DNA of 64,000 nt from positions 2,263,711 to 2,327,710 of the forward strand of contig JAQFVV010012495.1 in NCBI GenBank assembly GCA_028023455.1, given 5' to 3'. Position numbers and translations under genes: made by a program. Position 1 is the stretch's first letter. Each line of letters opens with the position of its first letter. The stretch is from Epiperipatus broadwayi. Its lineage: Eukaryota; Onychophora; Udeonychophora; Euonychophora; Peripatidae. The notes under the pieces are model-generated. The model did no database searches and was not told the origin of the DNA. It was given only the letters and a program-made list of their open reading frames with translations. Shown here piece after piece: positions 23,977 through 35,736 of the stretch.

Positions 23977-24624
23977 CTAAATCTTTAGTTCATCCAAACA
24001 ATCAGGCTGCAAAGAAGGATGAGAAGTTTTGAAACAGTCTAGGCTGTTTAATTCATCATTGATTTTTGAAATCAACGGAAACTGAGACATATCCACGCCA
24101 TATCTTTTAGCATTATATACTTGGGGAACAAGACAAAAGTCAGCCATGGTTATTTTGTTCCCAAAGCAGTATTTTCCAGAAGTTACTGAAATAATTTTCT
24201 CTAGTCCATCAAATCCTTTAGCGATCCAATGTCTGGGCCATTCTGGTCTTTGGTTTTCATTTAAGTATAATAATACTGGTAGCTTTTGATTAGGTTGGAT
24301 ATCCGAAACAATAGCGTGAACTATAGTTCTTACCGTCGCTCTAGAAACTGCATCTTTAGGTAATAAACATGGCTCGGGGCGAGTTTCCTCCAAGTATTCT
24401 AAAATACTGACTGACTGATGCAAAGTGTGACCATCGATTATCAAGGCAGGTACTTTTTCTAATGGATTGATTTTTTTATATTCTTCAGAATGCTGATAGC
24501 CTCCGTCCCTTAATAAGTCGACAAATTTTGTATCGTATTCTATGCCTTTATAAGCTAAAGCAGCTCTTATTCGCCAGGAACAGGAACTTTTAAAGTAAGA
24601 AAATAAAAGTGGTTTATTCTCCAT
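23977..24624 (-). CDS. Glutathione S-transferase zeta / maleylacetoacetate isomerase, copy 2
   Basis: A second intact 215-residue zeta-class enzyme on the same strand as copy 1 and about 14 kb away. About 36 residues differ by eye (roughly 83% identity), and there are no insertions or deletions. The class signature SSCSWRIR (13-20), the VPAL..DGHTLHQSVSILEYLEE glutathione-site block, GKYCFGN..TMAD and the NAKRY region are all kept. Most changes fall in the helical C-terminal domain near the substrate side (for example QPIQNLQ to QPNQKLP). The start has the same AAAATGG context. The gene is a single exon. Because similarity also reaches into the upstream region (a shared AAAATTG.TC.TAATAT segment and E-box), the pair looks like a duplicated intronless gene rather than two separate retrocopies. 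Catalytic role is inferred from motifs. Confidence 0.93.
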   Translation of the reverse strand: MENKPLLFSYFKSSCSWRIRAALAYKGIEYDTKFVDLLRDGGYQHSEEYKKINPLEKVPALIIDGHTLHQSVSILEYLEETRPEPCLLPKDAVSRATVRTIVHAIVSDIQPNQKLPVLLYLNENQRPEWPRHWIAKGFDGLEKIISVTSGKYCFGNKITMADFCLVPQVYNAKRYGVDMSQFPLISKINDELNSLDCFKTSHPSLQPDCLDELKI

Positions 24625-24785
24625 TTTAGCAAGACTAAAATTGTTCGTAATATATAAATATTCTACTAAATAAAATATTCAATTTTTGCATGCGTTTATT
24701 TATTATGGCAAACTTCTGCAAAGCTTTAATAAACCACTACAACTATACACTTTTTAGCTTAAACGAAAGTTGGCCGTAAAGTTAT

Positions 24786-24805
24786 GTCACGTGACTAATC
24801 ACGTG
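24786..24805. promoter_or_regulatory. Paired E-boxes upstream of GSTZ copy 2
   Basis: A palindrome GTCACGTGAC (24786-24795) and a second CACGTG (24800-24805) lie 162-181 bp upstream of the start codon, 12 bp apart. The first corresponds to GTCACATGA upstream of copy 1. These are classic bHLH-zip (USF/TFE/MITF) sites. Use as a promoter element is inferred. Confidence 0.45.
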
Positions 24806-25491
24806 TAAGTAAGTCCATTATTAAATTAAATGATGGATAAAGTACAAAGAAGGGCGAATATTTGAAGTTCTAAATAAAACTTGAGATAACTATTGCTAGA
24901 TAATTAGAAATAATACATATCTTTAAAAAGTATATATATATTTTTCCTTAGATAAGAAAAATCAAATAAAAAAAAAAGGAAAAAATTATATCGCAATCAA
25001 ATCTAAGCAATGATTGTATTTCTTCAGATACAAGTCATTCTATCTTTAGATAGGCTGAAGTCATTATCTTTTTTTTTTTTAATATTTTGCCATTTCTATC
25101 TTAGATATTCTATAAATATGCTCAAATTTGATCTTTAAATCACCAAATTCTTCATTGCATTTTTTATCCAGGAATTTAGTTAATTAAAAATACAGTATCT
25201 AATTTATACATAAAATGTAAGATTCTGAAGTGTAAACAGGCCCGCCGCATGACTAAAAGCTGCTTTTTTGCGAGATAAATTTTATTGCCCCCTCCCCCGC
25301 ATTCTATGAAATAAAATTTATAAATTAAAAGACATTTTTTTCCAGCGCTTTCGCAAGAAAAACTTGAAAATATAACTTTAGCCATTTACTGTAGCTGTTT
25401 AATCCATTTATTTCTATAAAATAAACATGACCAACATGCATGTTAAAATAAAACATTAATGTTTAAATTTTTGAAACAATAATTAAATAAT
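24806..25491. other. AT-rich spacer
   Basis: No gene or repeat is recognised. Short frames here are low complexity. Confidence 0.4.
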
Positions 25492-25606
25492 AGTCGAGCG
25501 TTTTTAGCAGAGAGATCAGCGCAGCAGCCTTGCAAGCAAGCAGTTGTTTGCAGATGGTTGTTGCGGGTTCGCCTCCCGGCCGATGCTATGACATAAGAAA
25601 AAAAAA
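25492..25606 (+). mobile_element. tRNA-derived SINE, copy 3
   Basis: tRNA-like body with loop CTTGCAA, a B box (GGTTCGCCTCC) and the CCGATGCTATGACA end, then an A tail. The flanks ATTAAATAAT and ATTAAGTAAT are a 9/10 target-site duplication. The A-box region is more diverged than in other copies. Confidence 0.85.
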
Positions 25607-25702
25607 ATTAAGTAATACTTTAAAACAAAAATATTCATTTAATTAACCTATTCGTTCAATGTACTGAATGTTCTCTACATAAGTAACTAGAGAAATTTGA
25701 AC

Positions 25703-25834
25703 TTTGGATTTTTCAGTCCATATCTTAATCTTCTACTCCATCTCAAACAACTGACACACATGATGTATGTGGAGATGTGTATCAGTTGCTTGAGATAGAG
25801 CAGAGAATTGATATAGACTGAAAAATCCTCTAGT
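25703..25834. repeat. Short foldback (132 bp), RZ2-related ends
   Basis: Arms of about 55 bp: GGATTTTTCAGTCCATATC near 25707 pairs with the complement near 25815-25830, and CAACTGACACACATG pairs with the complement around CATGATGTATG..TCAGTTG. The segment with GAGATAGAG resembles part of the RZ2 repeats, so it may be a deletion derivative. Confidence 0.55.
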
Positions 25835-26267
25835 TTCTTAAATATTTATTTAGTAAATTTGAAATTGTTTTTTTTTTTTCAAGTTTTCATATTATTTTTT
25901 GAACAACGATGTGAAAATGGTAGTGCAGATAGGAAATATCTGCAAATAAAACAATTTTCCACTGCTCCCCTCCCCTTCTTGATCCCCCTCTGATATTATA
26001 TAAGTAATTAAATAATATATGTTATTTACCAAATGGTATGTACATCCAGAAATATGATTATTTGCAATGCTTCACTTTTGAGTTCCATCTTGCTGGCTTG
26101 CTGGTCAATAACACATTAAAACTTAATCTTTATTTTGTTTGAAAACCCATTGAAAATCTCTCATGCATAAACTTATTCATGTTTTTTATTATCAAAATTA
26201 TATTCTTTCAATGATAAAAATATTTATACTATTATTTAATTTTTATATGGTGTTGTTCACCATTATA
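25835..26267. other. AT-rich spacer
   Basis: Nothing is recognised apart from A/T runs. Confidence 0.35.
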
Positions 26268-27036
26268 ACTATCATCATTATCATCAACCATTATCAGTCC
26301 ACTGCAGAATGAAGATCTCTCCCAAGTTCAATTGATCTTCCCATCTTTTCCAATCTTTAGCTTCTCTTCTCCACATTACCTCTGCACACTTTCTTATTTC
26401 ATCAATACATCTCACATGTAGTCTCTTTCTGGGCCTTTTACAATCTCTTGGAATCCAGTTTAAGATTTCAATTGTCCATCTATTATTATCTCTTCTACCA
26501 ATATATCCAGCCCAACCCCACTTCAGTCTTTTAACTTTTTTAATGAGGTCAGTTACACCTGTTTATTCTCTTAGCCATATATTGCATTTTGATCTTTTCT
26601 TGTTACTCCCAACATGCATCTCTCCATACTTCTTTGAGAGCTCTGAAGTTTCTGTATTGTCTTTTTATTAAGTGTCCATGTCTCAGATCTATAAGTAAGA
26701 ACTGTTAAACAGATTTATTAAAAAACTCTCTTTTCAAACACATAGGCATATTTCCTTTTTAGTATCAAGTTATTTCTACCAAAAGCACTCCAATCAAATT
26801 TAATTCTATAATTAATTTCATCCATTGTGTTTCCATCTGTATTAATAATCTGACCAAGGTATTTGTAGCTGTTAACTTCTTCTAACTCATTGTAATCAAT
26901 CTTTATTTTCATATTTTGAGAAAATCCATTAAACATTATTTTAGTCTTTTTAACATTTATCTTTAGTCCTACTTTTTTACTTTCATCTGATAACTCCTGC
27001 AACATTTTCTGCAGTTCTAAAGCATTATTTATAACT
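26268..27036 (-). mobile_element. RTE-type LINE, 3' half
   Basis: Matches the 3' half of the plus-strand copy at 31-33 kb, starting just after the reverse-transcriptase active site. It covers the thumb (VGLKINVKKTKIMFNGF, NSYKYLGQIINTDG) in the open frame 26718-27005, then a frame-broken C-terminal region. It ends in a short ATG/ATC-rich microsatellite-like tail, typical of RTE elements. It is 5' truncated, as is usual for target-primed insertions. Confidence 0.85.
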
Positions 27037-29264
27037 ATAATTTATTTTATATGTATATAATTTGCTATTTTAAATTTTCATACTTACATTGTTTATTATC
27101 ACATAACTTTAATATTTTTTTAGAACCACTCAAAATAGGTCAATTTTAAATAACACAACTAATAAAACGCTTACATCCCATTTGTACCTTCTTGTTAAAC
27201 TTTTTTTGTTTTAAATATCCTTTCATTATTTTTAATACACTGAAAACTTGTCTATGTTTTCTATTTTAAAAAAAATAATTTCACTCATTTTGATTTAATA
27301 AAATATATTTACATCCTGCATAATTTTATTTTTTAATACTTATTAATAACTAAGTCATATTATATACTTTATTATGTAGTTTGACAATTAGATATTTAGT
27401 TAGGGAAAAAAATTAAATTTTCTTACATGAAAAAAATTAAATATTTTGTTTTTGCTTAGAATTGCATTGTAGAGTGAATTTTGGATCAATTATGAGTTTT
27501 TAGCTAAAAAACAAATAAAAGCTAATACTGCATTTAAAAAAAAAGATAATAAAGTTATTAAAACTAGGAAAAGCTATTTAGTAAAATATATAAAAAGATA
27601 ATATGGACAATAATAACAAAAAAGAGAAAGATATTACTATTAAAAAAATTGGTACAACACAGGATCAAACCCAAACCTAATACTCTACCAGTATTCCTAA
27701 GTGAACAACACATTTATAATCTTGTAAAACATTATTGACAAAGATAATTTCATCATATGCAAATTACTGTAATTATGAAGCAATATTTTTAAAATAAGTT
27801 TTATTTTTAAATAAATTAATAATATGTTATTTTTTTACATAAATTAGGATATTTAAATAAAAATGATTGGGACATCTAAACATTTTTATTTACATATAAA
27901 TTGTATTAATTAAAGTGATGAAAGTTTATCAGCCTGTTCAGTTTTGTGCAATGGTAGAATATATATGAAATATATTTCAAGACTAGAGCAACTGCCATAA
28001 TAATTTTAAGTCCCCTTATGTTTAAATAATAAATATTTACAATCAGAATGTGTTTCTAGGAATAAAGTGATTTTGAAATGTAAACATTTACATATAAGTT
28101 TTATTAATTATCATGACAAAATGGCATCGATCCGTTTAGTTTAGCGTAACGATAACGGAATATATGTAATATATTTCAAGCTCACACCTAAAAATTTGAA
28201 GCCCAGGTAATTGTCACAAATAAGTTTAAGTAAAGAAGTATGTCTCATATTTAAATTAAAAATATTTACACTCAGATGTTCTTCTAACCCTGAAATGATT
28301 TGACAATGTAAACAATTTTATTTACATATAAATTTTATTAATTATCTTGGTGTCTTGAAATCCCACTAATAAAGCACCTTTGTGCCCTGCACAACTTTCA
28401 CACCCACATTCGGTGGCCCTCATTGTGAGGTCTTCTGATTTATACCAGCACTGGCACTTCCAGCATTTGAACTTTATGAACTTTCAAGTAATAAAATTTA
28501 TTTAGCTTTGATACCTGTTTTGTAGGCAGCTAACTATTCAAATAACTTATGTAAAAAGAGAAAATTATTCACAAAGTGTGTGTGTAGTGAAGAAGAGGTG
28601 TCTGGATTTCTGCACTGGTGAATGATTTGCAATGGATCTAATTGAGATAAGAGAAGCCCTGGCAAAAAAACTTGAAAAATTCTAGATAAGCAGTTGAGGT
28701 TTAGTATAATGGTAAAGTGTCAGACTTCAGAATGGCTTGAGATTCATTGAATACGTGGGGAGCAATAGTCATTTGAATATGTATATATTAAATAATGACT
28801 TCATGATTTTATAAAAAACTGAAAAAAATTGTCTTTTATATTACTTTAGATAGAACAGATCTAGTTTATAAGAATTATCTGAAGAAAAATATAACTATTA
28901 AATATATTTGCATGCTGTATATTAATTTGTAAAATAAGAAAAGTACTTCCTTATAATCATATAAAGTAAGCTTTAGTATGTATATATATGTTTAAAGGAG
29001 TTGTCTTAAGTTAAACTATTTTCTTATAGTAATAAAGATGGCAAAAAATAAAGAATGGTGAATATTTGAAAAATAAAAAAAAGTCTTAAAATCAATCAAA
29101 ATATTGGAGATAATTTTAAAGATGTATAGAATATGAAATATTGTATATCCAGTTGATTTTCACATAATATTTTGAATTTTGTTATTAATAGTTCTGATTC
29201 AAATGAAGTTTCATTTTAGTTATCTTTTTTCTCAATAGCTTAATTTTTATTATTCTATATGTAT
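27037..29264. other. AT-rich DNA with an imperfect tandem repeat
   Basis: A repeat of about 200-230 bp recurs roughly three times between 27870 and 28350; the shared anchor is ATGTAAACA..TTACATATAA.TTTATTAATTA at about 27885, 28078 and 28308. A short tRNA-like segment (TAGTATAATGG box-A match) at about 28695 lacks a good B box. No gene is seen. Confidence 0.45.
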
Positions 29265-29662
29265 TTAATATATAGGGTATATGAGAGCAAACTATCACAT
29301 GACCCACCACTCTCCTCTATCTCATAACACTGATAAACTCAGAAAAGATAAATAATCACCAATATCCGTATTTCATGCTAAACCAGCAATCATCAGTTGG
29401 TCCAGATAATCATCTCTACACATATATGCAATAAGTGCTCAAATATATATTAAGATAGTCAATCTTCGTACTTTAATGGACAGGCTTCAATCCACTCCAC
29501 ACTCCCAACTCTTCAACCATCCATGCTGTTTTAGCATGAAATATGTGTATTGGTGATTACTTATCTTTTTGACATATATGTGTTCAAGTGTTTCAGTGTT
29601 ATGAGATACAGTGGAGAGTGGTGGTTCATGTGACAGTCTGTGCTCATATGCCCTATATATTA
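29265..29662. repeat. RZ2 hammerhead repeat, inverted copy
   Basis: Imperfect inverted repeat of the family also found at 42578-43445 and 45316-46004. The left arm carries a complete hammerhead on the minus strand. The right arm keeps only the 3' part of the motif (TAGCATGAAATA near 29533). Both ends abut TATATA-rich sequence. Confidence 0.7.
29359..29400 (-). ncRNA. Hammerhead ribozyme, RZ2
   Basis: On the minus strand: stem I CCAA with TTGG, core CTGATGA, stem II TGCT with AGCA, then GAAA, a minimal stem III and an ATA cleavage triplet. Same architecture as the copy at 42782. Confidence 0.65.
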
Positions 29663-30239
29663 CATATATTGATGCAGGTATATAATAAGCCTGTATATTA
29701 GTTATTCTATATGTATTCTATTATTTTTACTTATGGCCTACGTATAACAGGTTTATTAATCTGTAATGTCTTCTAGTTTCTACAGAAACACACAAATGCT
29801 GAGTAAATCATATTTTTATCCTTTGATTTGTTTAGCAAATAAAACTTTCTTAATTCTAAAATATTATCTATAAACTACCACAAATCAGTTTGATATTTTA
29901 AAAGTTAATCTAAATTATATAAATATATAATAAAATTGAAGTGGCTTATTGAAAGAATTTTTTCCCCAACATTTCAATTTTCATTAACATTCTTACTGTG
30001 ACATATATTTTACTTTTTTACCATTGATTATTACTCCTGAAATGTGAATAATATAGTTAACAAAACATTGCTATATCGAACTAGACAATAAAATCAGACT
30101 TTTCCAAAGCTTCAATTTCTTATTCTTTTTACATTTACATTTAATTGATACTATGTATTTGGAGGTATTTTTTATTTTAAGAATGATGTTATATAAATTA
30201 AAATTATTTTATAAATCAGCCTATCACCCAGGTGTATAA
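29663..30239. other. AT-rich spacer
   Basis: Begins with the AAGCCTGTA-like segment that follows other RZ2 copies, then nothing recognisable. Confidence 0.35.
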
Positions 30240-30985
30240 TATATTTTGGTATTTCTGAGTTTTCAAGTAAACCTAAACGATAGCCCTTATTTTTGATAGA
30301 TCTACAGTTTAAGGGGTCCTCAATAAATGTTTTCAAAAAAATGTCTATTAGGAAACATTGTATTTAATATTTATATATATATTTTTAAAATCACTGGAAA
30401 AATTAATTACAATATTTATAATTGTTGTTTTTTTTTTTTGGGGGGGGGGGGTAACTTATTATCAGAAAAATTAAAAAAATATATAAATACAATATTTACA
30501 CTTTATTCGTGTCGCAGCCTGATCATATCATGATCTTTAAAGCATACTTTTCGGAAAGGTAGGATTTCATACCTTTGTAAATAGCCCATTGCGGAAAGGT
30601 AGGATTTCATACCTTTGTAAATAACCCATTGCATCACAATCCATGACAGGAAGATTCCAAATTTTTAGTATTATGACAATTTACCAAAAAAACTGTTGCA
30701 AAAGAAAAACATGCTGAATTGAAACAAATTACAACAATGTTAAGAGTGTCTCATTGCTTTTCATATTACAATATAAGTAAAATTTAAAAAATTGAAATAA
30801 AGCTTCTTAAAAAATATATTTGAATTTATTCCTTTTTTAAAATTTAACAATCAATTTATTAATTTTGTTTAATTTAACAATTAACACATCTTCGGTAGAT
30901 TATAGGCCTTGAAACTGCACGTTTATCAAAAATGTGGGCTACCATCTTGGTTTACTTGAAAAGTCACAATTACCCATATTTTACA
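30240..30985. repeat. Foldback element, family B, copy 2
   Basis: Ends match copy 1 at 3717-4406 (GAGTTTTCAAGTAAAC at the left, its complement near 30950). Internally it holds a direct duplication of 42 bp and a T12G12 run at 30428-30451. Confidence 0.65.
30549..30632 (+). repeat. 42-bp tandem duplication
   Basis: Two nearly identical 42-bp units beginning CGGAAAGGTAGGATTTCATA, differing by a single G/A. Each unit contains the inverted pair AAAGGTA and TACCTTT. Confidence 0.85.
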
Positions 30986-31143
30986 GTAATATAATGAAAT
31001 ATCAGATCAAGTCCCCGTGGTCTTTAATAAACAAATTTCACTCTCTTAACTTTGTATTTTTTTATACATGAAAATATATTAATAAAAAATAAATCTTCAC
31101 TTTTATATATATATTAATCAAATATAGCTTGCTTTATATACGA

Positions 31144-32940
31144 TTTTTGTAAAATGGTACAGAAAAGAGTTGAAAATGATATAAGAAAGTATAACTGTGA
31201 AATAGCAAGGAAAGCTGTAGAAGAAAATAAAAGTCTCAAAAATGTTAAACAACATTTTGGTATTGGTAGGAAATTTATATCTGCAATAAGAAAAAAAGAT
31301 GGAATTATTACTAAAAAGAGAGATGACATCATGAAATTGGTAGAAGATTTTTATCAAGAATTATATAGTAATAAAGAACAAGTACCTCCTATATCTATTA
31401 CATCTTCAGAATTGCCCAGAATTTTAAATGAAGAAGTGAGACATGCAATTAAGTGTATGAAGAAAGGAAAGGCTCCAGGAAATGATGGAATTATAATTGA
31501 TATATTAAAAGAAGCAGGTGAAGAAATAGAAACAATTTTAGCAAAGTTATATACCAAATGTCTAAATGATAAAGATGTACCGGAAGATTGGAAGAATGCA
31601 GTAATAATATTAATATTTAAAAAAGGTGATAAAAAAGATATTAGAAATTAGAGACCTATCAGCCTTTTATCAGTTTTATATAAAATTTTTACCAAGATAA
31701 TTACAACTCGTCTACAGAGAACTTTGGATTTCCACCAACCAAGAGAACAAGCTGGATTTAAAAGTGGTTTTAGTACAATAGATCATATCCAGGTATTGAG
31801 AGAAGTCATAGAAAGGACAAATGAATATGAGTTGTCATTATGTTTTGGATTTGTAGATTATGAAAAGGCATTCGGTTCTATACACATTTCTTCAGTGATT
31901 AAAGCATTGGATCATCAAGGTATAGATCCAGGCTATTGTCATATTTTAAAGAATATTTATAAAAATGCAACAGCAACAATTAGATTACATAATGATATTG
32001 GAAAAATCAACATTGAGAAAGGTGTAAGACAAGGTGACTCCATATCTCCAAAACTCTTTACAGCAGTGCTGCAAGAAGTATTTTGTGGATTAAAATGGGA
32101 AACTAAAGGAGTGAAAGTAAATGGAGAGTATTTAAGTCATTTAGATTTCGCAGATGATGTAGTTGTTTTTGCAAATAATGCTTCAGAGCTGCAGGAAATG
32201 TTGCAGGAGTTAGCAGATGAAAGTAGAAAAGTAGGACTAAAGATAAATGTTAAAAAGACTAAAGTAATGTTTAATCGATTTGCTCAAAATATGAAAATAA
32301 AGATTGATTATGAAGAATTAGAAGAAGTTAACAGTTACAAATACCTTGGTCAGATTATTAATACAGATGGAAACAATGGAGGAAATTAATCATAGAATTA
32401 AACTTGGTTGGAGTGCTTTTGGTAGAAATAACTTGATACTAAAAGGAAATATGCCTATGTGTTTGAAAAGGATGATTTTTAACAAATGTGTTTTACCAGT
32501 TCTTACTTATGGATCTGAGACTTGGACACTTAATAGAAGAGCAATACAGAGAATTCAGACCACTCAAAGAAGTATGGAGAGATGCATGTTGGGAGTAACA
32601 AGAAGAGATCGAAAACGCAATGTATGGGTAAGACAACAAACAGGTGTTACTGACCTTATTGAAAAAATTAAAAGATTAAAATGGAGTTGGGCTGGACATA
32701 TTTTGCTAGAAGAGATGATAATAGATGGACAATTGAAATTTTAAACTGGATTCCAAGAGATTGTAAAAGACCCAGAAAGAGACCACATGTGAGATGGATG
32801 GATGAAATAAAAAAATGTGCAGGGGTGTTGTGGAAAAGAGAAGCTAAAGATCGGAGAAGTTGGATTAAACTTGGAGAGACCTTCATCCTGCAGTGGATTG
32901 ATAATGGTTGATGATGATATACGATTTAAATTAATGATGA
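31144..32940 (+). mobile_element. RTE-type LINE, 5'-truncated, best copy in window
   Basis: The most complete copy of the RTE family here. It lacks the endonuclease and starts within the linker before the reverse transcriptase. It reaches the 3' tail, which ends in a short TGATGATGAT microsatellite. Three other copies or fragments (5.2-7.4, 26.3-27.0 and probably 49.7 kb) belong to the same family. Confidence 0.9.
31154..32911 (+). pseudogene. RTE LINE reverse transcriptase, three lesions
   Basis: Non-LTR reverse transcriptase that would copy element RNA at a nicked target. Frame 31154-31651 has [10 protein letters not shown]; a TAG at 31649 interrupts it just before RPISLLS. The same frame continues to 32389 with FVDYEKAF (motif A aspartate), GVRQGDSISPKLF (motif B) and FADDVVVFA at 32147 (motif C, catalytic Asp-Asp intact), then the thumb VGLKINVKKTKVMF and NSYKYLGQIINTDG. 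Comparison with the 26-kb copy shows a 2-bp deletion near 32371, so the frame shifts to 32346-32744. A compensating 2-bp gain near 32690 returns it to the first frame, ending 32911 with RPHVRWMDEIKKC, the usual RTE C-terminal tail. The few lesions suggest a relatively young insertion. Confidence 0.9.
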
Positions 32941-33129
32941 AAAGCACTTATTTGGGAAAGAAATTAATAATTATCTACAAAAGCATCGTATTTTAAAATT
33001 ATATAAATAATTAATGATAGATAATTTTATAATGATATTTATAAATATAAGTTACTGAAGATCGTTTGATACAATTACATTGCCCTAGCAAAAATAAATA
33101 TTGTACTTTTAAAAATAGATTTGATAATT
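32941..33129. other. AT-rich spacer
   Basis: Nothing is recognised. Confidence 0.3.
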
Positions 33130-33923
33130 GTATTAATAAATTTATTTTCTTTAAAAAAAAAATAATGAATTGTACTTTGACTTTTTGATAATAAAAGTAA
33201 ATGAGATATAAATAATCTTACATGTATAAAACAAATAATATTAAAATTGTTCACTGAAAAAAAGATTGATAAAGTTATTATAATTCATTTCAGTTAAAAA
33301 TAGTTTTTAATTAAAATTTCGTGCTTTTCTATTTACATATTCTGTTAAAATATTTAGATTAATAAGTTTTACTAATGATGTTTATTCCTCATAAATGAAT
33401 CATAACATACATATGTAATAACATAATTTAATATTCTCAATAGTTTTTATTAAATAAATGAAAGTATTTCATCGGGAATAAAGAAAAATACTTGTTTCAA
33501 ATATATTCAGTTCTTAAAATTTTAATTTTAGGCGTATATATATTTTCAAAATATGAATTTTTCTACAGTACAGACTTTTTCATACCTGCACTTCTATATA
33601 TAGGGGGTTTGAACTCAAACTTTCATACGACCCTCAACCATCCATGCTATTTCATACCGCTAATGCATTAAACACATCAAATACGAAAGCAAATGTAATT
33701 CATAAAACAATTTTAACTATATTTTGTCCTTACATATATATAAGTTATATATTTGATTTGACGAATAGTCTTAATATTTTAAACATTCTTGGCACATTAA
33801 AACCTCTGAAACCTAAAATTTATTATCTTTGCTTTATTTTTCAGTATGTTTTTTTTTTATTGTTATTAAACCATGAAACATCACATGATCACCATTCTTT
33901 ATGCTTACACAAGCTGTTTTCAT

Positions 33924-34244
33924 AGAGGCAAAACTCTCCATACAGTAGTGCCACTCAGTGCCATGCCAGAGTAATCAATGTATGCAGAAAGCTTGGCCTT
34001 AAAGCTTTATAGTTAGCTAAGAAGGTAAAAGGTGACTGCTGGACGGTTGCAATAGATCCTAAGGTCTAGGTGTAGTGCTCTCAGGTCTATGGCTCTTCAG
34101 TGATGAAAGTCACAAGCAAGAAACTAGTTTGGAGATATTGGATGAATAAGCACAAGATGGGGATTTTATGCACAAACCTTCCTGCATCCATTGATCACTC
34201 TGGCCTGCAGTGAGTGGCACTACTGTATGGAGAGTTTTGCCTCT
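33924..34244. mobile_element. MITE family D, complete copy (321 bp)
   Basis: Terminal inverted repeats of about 60 bp begin AGAGGCAAAACTCTCCATAC and contain CAGTAGTGCCACTCA on both sides. Copies or pieces lie at 11992, 40556, 47780 and 55138. There is no ORF. The equivalent site in the duplicated segment at about 43760 lacks the element. The target duplication is unclear. Confidence 0.85.
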
Positions 34245-34644
34245 GTGATCTTTTTTATTCCAGGCACACAATTTCTACGGGTTTATTAAACTGTTTATTA
34301 ATATTTTTAATAATAATGTTTTTCAAATGGTTCACAAATACATATTATTACTATATTATCAACTGTCAATTATTAAGATAAGTAAAAAACCATAGGACAA
34401 TAAATTCTTTTGGAATTATGAATATTTTGAAAGCTTAAGAAATCATTCAAACCATTCGGAATTAATTTACTGGATGCATTATTTATCTGAATTAGCTTAT
34501 AAATAAACAAAAATTGTTAGATTAATTTAAATATTTCAAAATTTTCCCTGGCATCAATACTTTTAATTAATTCTTTTTTTTTCTTCAGGGTATCAGAATA
34601 ATATATTATCATGGCATATTGAAAAAAAAACTTTATTACATTTT

Positions 34645-35090
34645 TGTTGTAGTTCTCCTTTCCCTCTGAAGTGGACTTTTCCACATTCCTTCTTATCTGA
34701 TCAGATTGAGTATTTTTTGCTGCTGTTCAATAGGTTAATGTACTAATAAACACATAGCCAATGATTAAATGCACCAGTGTGGTCATGCATCTAGCTTAAA
34801 TGGTCAGCCTTTTGGAGGAAAGGGGAGAGAACATCTGACTATCATACAAATATGGTATGCATTCTCCAGGAAAGGCCATGCTAACCTAAATAGCAATAAG
34901 CATTCTTATGATAGCAATACACTATTTCTCCAAACAGCTAAGGAAGTCCACATAAGGATTGGACACTGCTAAAGCTACTGCCGACTCAAGGCAGCTGTCT
35001 GACACAGCTTGAAGAGTCATTCTCCCTATCTGTGAGGCAAGTTATCAGATATATTCTGTAGGTTGGGTCTGTACTAGATTTCAAGGCTGA
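34645..35090 (+). repeat. 5' LTR of Gypsy element
   Basis: Begins TGTTGTAGTTCTCC and aligns with the 3' LTR. It lacks about 50 bp after CACATAGCCAAT and about 120-150 bp after GAGGCAAGTTATCAG. It ends near the GGTTGGGTCTGTACTAGA segment; the exact end is uncertain. Confidence 0.8.
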
Positions 35091-35547
35091 AAAAAATTAG
35101 AGTGTAACTACCCAAGTGTTCACTTGTATAGACACTCATTTAACTTTACAATTCAGTGATTAGTAAATCATATATAAATACTGCCAAAGTCAACAGAGTC
35201 TGATGCAGTATAATTAAAGTGATATTTCCCCCCATGGCCAGAAAAATAACAAATAAAAAATACACGAGTCTACAGGATTGTAGACATTCATTAGTATTTG
35301 TGGAAAAACTGCTCCTTCTAGCTAGACTTGATGCAGTTAGATTTAAAATGTTTCCTCCATGACTGGGAAAATAAAATATGTGAATATGCAATTATGCAGT
35401 TGTCATATTTTTTTAAGCAGATAATTAAATATCTCATTGTAACTCTAATAAAAAACAGATTTGGCATATTGAGAAAAAAAATTTCCAAGACGGTTAAAGA
35501 AACTGACTGATATGTATTCTTCTCCTAAACCAATCAAAATTACAATT

Positions 35548-35573
35548 CCCCCCCCCCCCCCCCCCCCCCCCCC
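35548..35573 (+). repeat. Poly(C) run, 26 nt
   Basis: Uninterrupted C run in the leader of the Gypsy element. Length is likely unreliable in any assembly. Confidence 0.9.
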
Positions 35574-35736
35574 ACTCTCCAACCCACATAAATCAACCAA
35601 AACTCTGGTCATTCTAAAAAGACAGAAGCTCTCCCTAGTGGAGCAAAAGTTCTATCAAGGAACCAGTATCAATTGGTAATTTGCAGTAAATAAGAAATAA
35701 ATATTTTTCTCATGGTATACCAGAGGAAAAAAAAAA

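Noticed and set aside
28687-28765. tRNA-like segment with a box A match
   Set aside because: No convincing T arm or acceptor pairing. At best an old SINE relic.
31114-31357. Minus-strand frames over the RTE LINE
   Set aside because: Antisense shadows of the reverse-transcriptase frame.
35548-35573. Homopolymer runs (C26 here, G14 at 51768, C12 at 51992, T12G12 at 30428) as a functional signal
   Set aside because: Most simply slippage or assembly-length artefacts; no consistent position relative to genes.
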